This document shows positions 56,851 to 64,000 of a stretch of DNA of 64,000 nucleotides, in pieces. A program made the translations under genes and the position numbers. The DNA is from Ectothiorhodospiraceae bacterium 2226. Its GTDB lineage: Bacteria > Pseudomonadota > Gammaproteobacteria > GCA-013348725. The notes under the pieces were generated by a model that was given only the letters and a program-made list of their open reading frames with translations, searched no databases and was not told where the DNA came from. The stretch lies in assembly GCA_013348725.1 (NCBI GenBank), contig CP054689.1, positions 43,501 to 107,500 of the forward strand, in the 5' to 3' direction. Numbering within the stretch: position 1 is the stretch's first letter; every line of letters starts with the position of its first letter.

Positions 56851-57276
56851 ATGAAATTCAACTTGGAAGCCGGGGGCGGTTACCAGATCGTCGCCTACGA
56901 GGAGGGGCGCATCACGGTGGCGCACGCCGGCGGCGCGCCGGCGACACCGGCGGAAGCGCTCGGCGGGCAGCGCGAGACCGTCGAATCGAGCGTGGTCGTG
57001 ACCCCCTCCCGCCTGATCCGCGCCTGGCCCCCCGAGCGCTTCGAAGACTTGGCGGCGGACCATTTCGCGATGCTGGAAGAACTGGACCCCGAAGTGGTCC
57101 TGTTCGGGTCGGGCGCGCGGCTGCGCTTCCCCGCCGCCGGCTGCACAGCGCCTTTGGCAGCGCGCCAAATCGGCGTCGAAGTCATGGACACGGCGGCCGC
57201 CTGCCGCACCTTTAACATCCTCGCCGCGGAAGGACGGCGCGTCGCGGCCGCCTTGCTCATGATCGAAGCGGCTTGA
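56851..57276 (+). CDS. Mth938-domain protein (DUF498)
   Basis: 141 residues of the small alpha/beta family related to human NDUFAF3. Typical elements are YQIVAYEEGRITVA, SSVVVTPSRLIRAWPPERFE, PEVVLFGSGARLRFP and GVEVMDTAAACRTFNILAAE GRRV. Function in bacteria is unknown. The ATG at 56851 has GAGGAGGGA upstream. Its stop codon lies inside the first unit of a 29-base tandem repeat. Confidence 0.87.
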   Translation: MKFNLEAGGGYQIVAYEEGRITVAHAGGAPATPAEALGGQRETVESSVVVTPSRLIRAWPPERFEDLAADHFAMLEELDPEVVLFGSGARLRFPAAGCTAPLAARQIGVEVMDTAAACRTFNILAAEGRRVAAALLMIEAA

Positions 57277-57343
57277 ATCGCCGCGCCGTTGAAGAGGTGG
57301 CTTGAACCGCCGCGCCGTCGAAGAAGCGGCTTGAATCGCCGTT
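57271..57343. repeat. 29-bp tandem repeat, about 2.5 copies, spanning the stop of the Mth938-type gene
   Basis: Units start GCTTGAATCGCCGCGCCGTT at 57271, GCTTGAACCGCCGCGCCGTC at 57300 and GCTTGAATCGCCGTTGAAAC (partial) at 57329. Each begins with GC-TTGA, so every unit supplies a TGA in the same phase within a 29-base period. It fills the gap before the rpoS terminator. Confidence 0.65.
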
Positions 57344-57348
57344 GAAAC

Positions 57349-57377
57349 GGGAAGGGGCGGCTCGGCCGCCCCTTCCC
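57349..57377 (-). terminator. Bidirectional hairpin terminator between rpoS and the Mth938-type gene
   Basis: GGGAAGGGGCGG-CTCGG-CCGCCCCTTCCC is a perfect 12-base stem with a five-base loop, 20 bases past the rpoS stop. A short GTTTC follows on the minus strand. It can serve both convergent transcripts. Confidence 0.7.
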
Positions 57378-57396
57378 ATCCGGCGTAGCGCCGTGT

Positions 57397-58389
57397 CTAC
57401 CGGAACAGGGCGTCTTCCGAGAAGCCTTGCCCCTCGAGTATCTCCCGCAGACGCTTCAGCGCCTCGAGCTGGATCTGGCGTACCCGCTCGCGGGTCACAC
57501 CGATCTTGTTGCCGACCTCTTCGAGCGTGGCCACGTCGTGGCCGTTCAGGCCGAAGCGGCGCTCGACGACCTCGCGCTGCTTGTCGGTCAGCTGCGACAG
57601 CCAATACTCGAGGTTTCCACGTACGTCGCCTTCCTGCAGGACGACGGCGGGATCGGTGTTGTTTTCGTCCGGAATCGCGTCCAACAGCAGCTTGTCGCCA
57701 TCCCGACCCAGCGGCACGTCCACCGAGGCAACCCGTTCGTTGAGGCCCAACATGCGCTTAACGTCCTCCACGGGCTTCTCGAGCATCTCGGCAATCTCAT
57801 CCGGCGTGGGCTCGTGGTCCAGCGTCTGGGCCAACTGACGGGCCGCGCGCACGTAGACGTTGATCTCCTTGATGACGTGGATCGGCAGCCGGATGGTGCG
57901 CGTCTGATTCATGATGCCGCGCTCGATGGTCTGTCGGATCCACCACGTCGCGTAGGTGGAGAAACGGAAGCCGCGCTCGGGATCGAACTTCTCCACCGCG
58001 CGGATCAGCCCGAGGTTGCCTTCCTCGATGAGATCCAGTAACGGCAACCCGCGGTTGAGATAGCGCCGCGCGATCTTGACCACCAGTCGGAGGTTACTCT
58101 CGATCATGCGCTTGCGCGCTTTCTCGTCACCCTTCTGCGCGAGGCGGGCGAAGTACACCTCCTCCTCGGCACTCAGTAGTGGGGATGCGCCGATCTCGCT
58201 GAGGTAGAGCCGTGTCGCGTCCATTTGCTGGCGATCGGGCACCTTCCCCGGGCTATAGTCGACATCCTCCTCGTCGTCATCCGGCTCAGCGTCCTGCTCC
58301 GCCGCTTCGATGTCCTCTCGGTCTTCGTATACGTCCTTGAGAAGTTCGACATCCTTGAGGTCCCTGTAAGAGGCGCGAAGTCCATTCAT
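57397..58389 (-). CDS. rpoS: RNA polymerase sigma factor RpoS
   Basis: General stress and stationary-phase sigma factor, 330 residues. After an acidic N-terminus ([20 protein letters not shown]), region 1.2/2 reads [40 protein letters not shown] and [20 protein letters not shown]; region 4 reads [20 protein letters not shown] and [18 protein letters not shown]. It follows nlpD by 23 bases; in enterobacteria the main rpoS promoter lies within nlpD, and the same is plausible here. Confidence 0.97.
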   Translation of the reverse strand: MNGLRASYRDLKDVELLKDVYEDREDIEAAEQDAEPDDDEEDVDYSPGKVPDRQQMDATRLYLSEIGASPLLSAEEEVYFARLAQKGDEKARKRMIESNLRLVVKIARRYLNRGLPLLDLIEEGNLGLIRAVEKFDPERGFRFSTYATWWIRQTIERGIMNQTRTIRLPIHVIKEINVYVRAARQLAQTLDHEPTPDEIAEMLEKPVEDVKRMLGLNERVASVDVPLGRDGDKLLLDAIPDENNTDPAVVLQEGDVRGNLEYWLSQLTDKQREVVERRFGLNGHDVATLEEVGNKIGVTRERVRQIQLEALKRLREILEGQGFSEDALFR

Positions 58390-58412
58390 CGTGAACGCTC
58401 CCTGTATTGTGG

Positions 58413-59243
58413 TTAGAGCTTCCGTTTCGGCAGATGCTGCAGCGGATCCACGGGTTGACCGTTGTGGCGAATCTCGAAATAAAGCGACGCCCGGTCGGTA
58501 GAACCCGTATTCCCCACTTCCGCGATCTGCTGTCCCGCCTTGACGCTCTCGCCTTCCTCGACGAGTAGCGTTCTATTGTGGGCATAGGCACTCAGGAAGG
58601 TGTCGCTGTGCTTGATGATCACTAGCCTTCCATAGCCGATAAGTCCACCTCCGCTATAGACTACACGTCCCTGCGCCGCTGCATATACGGGTTGTCCCGG
58701 ATTCCCCGCGATTCTGATACCCCGACGGCCGGAATTGCTTGCGTTATAGGTGGTTAGGATGGCCCCTTCCAACGGCCATTGCCATTGAACCGCCCCCCCG
58801 CTCGACGGAGTAGCTGCGCGCGGCGCCGGACTGCGTACCCCGCCAGCCGTAGTCCCACCCGAACTGGGCACTGCGGCACTGCGCTGGGGTTGTCCGGCCT
58901 CCGGCACGGCCATCGGCGCTGTCCGGGCGGGCGTGGCAGGGGCTGAGCTAGGCGAGGAAGCCGCGCGCGGCTGCTGCGCGCGCGCAAGCTCCACGGCGTG
59001 TCCGCCCGGTGGATAAAGGCGCAGTCGCTGGCCTGGATGGATGCGATAGGGAGGGCGAATGCCGTTCCAATCGGCCACTCGGCGATAATCGAGGCTGTAC
59101 TGGAACGAAATACCGTACAGAGTCTCGCCCGCGGCGACCTTATGCGTGGCGGGAATCCAGCGGGGCTGGTCCGGGTGATGTCCGCCACCCGCGCAGCCTA
59201 CCAGTGACAGCCAGACGACCAGCAGGAGCCAAACCAGCCTCAC
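58413..59243 (-). CDS. nlpD: Lipoprotein NlpD (LysM plus degenerate LytM domain)
   Basis: Outer-membrane lipoprotein that activates the amidase AmiC during division. It is 276 residues with a lipobox LSLVGC (Cys at residue 17), a LysM domain ([20 protein letters not shown], near residues 34-78), a Pro/Ala/Ser-rich linker and a C-terminal peptidase M23-like domain. The metal ligands are lost as usual in NlpD: GIRIAG in place of G-x-D-x-A and LYFEIR in place of L-H-F-E, so it should not be a hydrolase. It abuts yqaA by one base. Confidence 0.93.
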   Translation of the reverse strand: MRLVWLLLVVWLSLVGCAGGGHHPDQPRWIPATHKVAAGETLYGISFQYSLDYRRVADWNGIRPPYRIHPGQRLRLYPPGGHAVELARAQQPRAASSPSSAPATPARTAPMAVPEAGQPQRSAAVPSSGGTTAGGVRSPAPRAATPSSGGAVQWQWPLEGAILTTYNASNSGRRGIRIAGNPGQPVYAAAQGRVVYSGGGLIGYGRLVIIKHSDTFLSAYAHNRTLLVEEGESVKAGQQIAEVGNTGSTDRASLYFEIRHNGQPVDPLQHLPKRKL

Positions 59244-59244
59244 A

Positions 59245-59823
59245 TCACCCCCGTAAGAGCACGTAGCCTACCACCGCCAGTCCGACCAGGGCCCAGCCCA
59301 AGCGATCCACCCAGCGGTGCAATACCTGCTCCATACGCGCGCCCCCCCAAGCCATCAAGCCGGCCACCAGAAAGAATCGAGCCCCTCGCCCAATCAATGA
59401 TCCGACCACGAACGGCAGCAAAGCCATCCCGACCACACCGGCGGCAATGGTGAACACCTTATACGGAATGGGCGCGAAGCCGGCGAGTAGGATTGCCCAA
59501 AATCCCCACCGCGCGAACCACTCCTGGGCGGCCAAGTAATGCTCCCAGTAGTCCACGGCCTTCAGCCACGGCGCGACCAATTCAAACGCGAGCATCCCTA
59601 TGAGATAGCCCAGGACCCCGCCGAGGACCGAGGCGATGGTGGTCAGCAACGCGAAGTACCAGGCCCGCCGGGGTTGGGCCAAAGCCATCGGCGCCAACAT
59701 CACATCCGGCGGAATCGGAAAAAACGAAGACTCGGCGAAGCTCAGCCCGGCAAGATAACGGGGGGCGTGTCGGTGGCGGGCCCAGATCATGGTCCGCGCG
59801 TACAGGGCGCCGAAGAGGCCCAT
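59245..59823 (-). CDS. yqaA: DedA-related membrane protein YqaA
   Basis: 192 residues with several transmembrane segments and the SNARE-associated/DedA signature region: YLAGLSFAESSFFPIPPDVM, then FALLTTIASVLGGVLGYLIG and FWAILLAGFAPIPYKVFTIA. The ESSFFPIPPD and G-FxPIPYK motifs define the family, which is linked to membrane homeostasis and possibly lipid transport. It overlaps pcm by one base and lies in the surE-pcm-yqaA-nlpD-rpoS order. Confidence 0.9.
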   Translation of the reverse strand: MGLFGALYARTMIWARHRHAPRYLAGLSFAESSFFPIPPDVMLAPMALAQPRRAWYFALLTTIASVLGGVLGYLIGMLAFELVAPWLKAVDYWEHYLAAQEWFARWGFWAILLAGFAPIPYKVFTIAAGVVGMALLPFVVGSLIGRGARFFLVAGLMAWGGARMEQVLHRWVDRLGWALVGLAVVGYVLLRG

Positions 59824-60458
59824 CAGCGGACCACTTGCGCCTGCATGGGAACGAAACGCACCCGTCCCATCCGCTGCTGCTCGAACTCCTCACCCCGGCG
59901 CAGGATCAACACCAACTCCTGAGTATCACCCTCGCCGACCGGCAAGATCATCCGCCCACCATCCGCCAGCTGCTCGAGCAAGGCGCTCGGAATCTCTCGC
60001 GGCGCCGCCGCGAGCAGTATGCCGTCGTAGGGTGCCTCCTGCGGCCAACCGTCGAAACCGTCTCCAACCCGCAGCTGGACGTTGCGCACCTGCAAGGCCG
60101 CCAGGCGGGCCCGTGCCTGGGCGAGCAGCGGCCCGTAGCGCTCAACCGAAAACACTTGGCTCGCCACACGCACCAGCACCGCGGTCTGATAGCCTGAACC
60201 CGTCCCGATCTCCAGAACCTTCCCCAGCGTCCCGCCCCCCAGCAACGCCTCAGTCATCCGGGCGACCACCAACGGTTGTGAAATTGTCTGTCCATGGCCG
60301 ATCGGCAGTGCGGTATCTTCGTAGGCTCGACTCGCCAGCGCCTCATCCACAAACGCGTGCCGCGGCACCTCGCCAAGCGCCGACAACACACGTTCGTCCG
60401 CGACCCCCGCTTCGCGCAGGCGCTGCACGAGGCGCGCGCGCGTGCGCCGCGAGGTCAT
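59823..60458 (-). CDS. pcm: Protein-L-isoaspartate O-methyltransferase Pcm
   Basis: SAM-dependent repair enzyme for isoaspartyl residues. It is 211 residues from the ATG at 60458 (MTSRRTRARLVQRLREAGVA), preceded by GGAGGG at good spacing. A GTG at 60488 that overlaps the surE stop is an alternative adding ten residues. Motifs: TALPIGHGQTISQPLVVARM, VLEIGTGSGYQTAVL (SAM loop) and DGILLAAAPREIP. Standard surE-pcm neighbour. Confidence 0.94.
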   Translation of the reverse strand: MTSRRTRARLVQRLREAGVADERVLSALGEVPRHAFVDEALASRAYEDTALPIGHGQTISQPLVVARMTEALLGGGTLGKVLEIGTGSGYQTAVLVRVASQVFSVERYGPLLAQARARLAALQVRNVQLRVGDGFDGWPQEAPYDGILLAAAPREIPSALLEQLADGGRMILPVGEGDTQELVLILRRGEEFEQQRMGRVRFVPMQAQVVR

Positions 60459-60484
60459 GCCGATGCCCTCCAGCGAATCCGTAA

Positions 60485-61237
60485 TCACGCCTGACCCCTC
60501 AGCCAATTCGCCACCTGATCCAGGGCCGCGTAGCGCGTCAGATCCACCTGGATCGGCGAGACCGACACGTAACCGCGGCGCACGGCATGGAAGTCCGTCC
60601 CGGGACCCGCGTCCTGCTCCGCGCCCGCCGGACCGACCCAATAGATCTCTCGGCCGCGGGGGTCGGTTGCCCGGACCACCGGCTCCGACTTGTGCCGGTG
60701 CCCAAGACGTGTCGCCTCGAAGCCCTGCAACTGATCCCATGGCACATCCGGGACGTTAACGTTGAGTATGGTATCCGCGGGCAGAGGATCGCTCCGTAAC
60801 CGTTCGATGAGATGCACCACCGCCCGCGCGGCCGTGTCGAAGTGCTGCGGCTGGCCCTGGTAGACGAGCGATGCGGCGATCGCCGGCAGGCCTAGAAAAC
60901 GCCCCTCCATCGCCGCCGCCACGGTCCCCGAATACAGCACGTCATCGCCCATATTCGCGCCCGCATTGATACCCGAGATCACCATGTCCGGCTCCTCATC
61001 GAGCAAGCCCGTGATCGCCAGGTGCACACAGTCCGTCGGCGTCCCGTCCACTCGCGCCGTGCGTGCATCCATCCATGTTGCCCGGATCGGATACTCCAGC
61101 GTCAGCGAATTGCTGGCTCCGCTGCGATCGCGGTCGGGCGCGACGACCGTCACCTCCCCTACGCTGCGCAGCGCCTCCGCGAGACACTGTATCCCGGGCG
61201 CAAGATAACCGTCGTCGTTGCTCACAAGTATGTTCAT
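60485..61237 (-). CDS. surE: 5'/3'-nucleotidase SurE
   Basis: Metal-dependent nucleoside 5'/3'-phosphatase, 250 residues. The N-terminal metal site [11 protein letters not shown] (residues 5-15) is followed by [30 protein letters not shown] and [20 protein letters not shown], all family signatures. A candidate -10 (TATAGT on the minus strand, 61278-61273) lies about 40 bases upstream. It heads the surE-pcm-yqaA-nlpD-rpoS series. Confidence 0.96.
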   Translation of the reverse strand: MNILVSNDDGYLAPGIQCLAEALRSVGEVTVVAPDRDRSGASNSLTLEYPIRATWMDARTARVDGTPTDCVHLAITGLLDEEPDMVISGINAGANMGDDVLYSGTVAAAMEGRFLGLPAIAASLVYQGQPQHFDTAARAVVHLIERLRSDPLPADTILNVNVPDVPWDQLQGFEATRLGHRHKSEPVVRATDPRGREIYWVGPAGAEQDAGPGTDFHAVRRGYVSVSPIQVDLTRYAALDQVANWLRGQA

Positions 61238-61425
61238 GACGCGTGCATGATAGGCTGGCCAGCGGTGGGGAAACTATACTGGAAACCCGCTCCCCTCCCT
61301 ACTCCCGCGGCGCAATAGCGAGCGCGGCTAGTTCTAATGGGCAAGCCGTCCCACCTAGCGACGCTCCAGACCTACGCGCACCCCCGGGAGCGCATAAATT
61401 TTGGGAGCCCTGCGCGTAACGAAAA

Positions 61426-61460
61426 CAAAAAACCCCTGCGATCGGCAGACCACAGAGGTT
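61426..61460 (-). terminator. Second intrinsic terminator of the rRNA operon
   Basis: On the minus strand AACCTCTG (61460-61453) pairs with CAGGGGTT (61438-61431) and the T-run TTTTTTG follows. It is a sibling of the terminator at 61535-61568, about 75 bases further downstream. Confidence 0.8.
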
Positions 61461-61534
61461 TAAGTTATTGAGTGGCGTAAGCACCCCCCGCATCGGGGCC
61501 CAGGCTCAGCCCCCGAAGCCCGCCCACGCACAAG

Positions 61535-61568
61535 AAAAAACCCCTGCGGTCACTTGACCACAGGGGTT
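61535..61568 (-). terminator. First intrinsic terminator of the rRNA operon
   Basis: On the minus strand AACCCCTG-T-GGTC pairs with GACC-G-CAGGGGTT, followed by TTTTTTC. It starts about ten bases after the end of 5S rRNA. Confidence 0.88.
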
Positions 61569-61577
61569 CGAATTAAA

Positions 61578-61695
61578 GCCTGGCGGTGACCTACTTTCGC
61601 ATGGGGAAGCCCCACACTATCATCGGCGCTGAGTGGTTTCACTTCCGAGTTCGGGATGGGATCGGGTGGTTCCCACTCGCTATGGCCGCCAGGCA
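61578..61695 (-). rRNA. rrf: 5S ribosomal RNA
   Basis: About 117 bases, reading TGCCTGGCGGCCATAGCGAG at the 5' side on the minus strand, with the conserved CCCGAACTCGGAAGTGAAAC and CGCCGATGATAGTGTGGGG and a 3' end complementary to the 5' end (CACCGCCAGGC). Ends may be off by one or two bases. Confidence 0.96.
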
Positions 61696-61785
61696 AACCG
61701 GTGTTCACGGCTTACCGTGATGAAATCGGGAAGGTTGCTGGGGCGCGGGTCTGTACTGCAGGCACCCAACATACTTGGGTGTTAT
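61696..61785 (-). other. 23S-5S spacer
   Basis: About 90 bases between the rRNAs, with no tRNA gene seen. It contains the dyad ACCCAACATACTTGGGT (61764-61780), which with flanking bases may be a processing stem. Confidence 0.6.

Positions 61786-64000
<2,215 letters not shown>

Overview
The window is GC-rich chromosomal DNA from a gammaproteobacterium. The gene orders rpoE-rseA-rseB-rseC-degP-lepA-lepB-rnc-era-recO-pdxJ-acpS, surE-pcm-yqaA-nlpD-rpoS, and nadB/ygfX/sdhE/sdh/ygfZ are typical of that class. The combination with a NasR-controlled assimilatory nitrate operon suggests a relative of Chromatiales/Ectothiorhodospiraceae. That placement is inference; no species can be named from the sequence alone. 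Most genes lie on the minus strand.

Layout. 1-4.1 kb: nagZ (partial), an L,D-transpeptidase and a CYTH protein, then a divergent quinone oxidoreductase, an exported dienelactone-hydrolase-like protein with altered catalytic residues, and a membrane-anchored protein. 4.2-16.2 kb: a nitrate assimilation operon on the minus strand, nrtA-nrtB-nrtD-nirB-nirD-nasA-cysG, ending in a decayed trpD2/ybiB-like remnant. Its genes overlap or nearly touch. It is preceded by a sigma-54-type promoter and a leader RNA with two hexaloop hairpins plus a competing intrinsic terminator, the hallmark of ANTAR antitermination. The matching regulator gene nasR lies just upstream but carries a one-base frameshift. 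16.4-20.4 kb is an accessory stretch: an unknown gene divergent from two tandemly duplicated PstS-like periplasmic binding proteins with structured leaders, a transposase remnant and a small unknown gene. 20.4-23.8 kb: a DUF1178 gene, rlmD (frameshifted inside a GC dinucleotide run), a PolB-type exonuclease and cysM.

23.9-34.9 kb is the housekeeping and envelope-stress block from acpS up to rpoE, with a candidate sigma-E autoregulatory promoter. 35.3-46.5 kb holds nadB, ygfX-sdhE-sdhB, then sdhA-sdhD-sdhC and ygfZ. The succinate dehydrogenase genes are split: a three-gene ABC exporter in the opposite direction sits between sdhA and sdhB, and a dispersed repeat lies at one junction. 46.7-57.3 kb: lysS, prfB with its programmed frameshift, two small unknown genes, recJ, a tentative phosphoglycerate-mutase-like gene, thrC, hom, alaC and a Mth938-type gene. 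57.4-61.2 kb: rpoS, nlpD, yqaA, pcm, surE. The right edge is the 3' end of an rRNA operon (23S partial, 5S) followed by two sibling terminators.

How the genes work together. NrtABD imports nitrate, NasA reduces it to nitrite, NirBD reduces nitrite to ammonium, and CysG makes the siroheme that NirB needs. RpoE with RseA/B/C and DegP forms the envelope stress circuit. SdhE attaches FAD to SdhA. Hom, ThrC and AlaC serve amino-acid metabolism. The features most worth a second look are the complete NasR-type leader facing a broken nasR, the split sdh operon, the paired binding proteins with structured leaders, and the rlmD frameshift.
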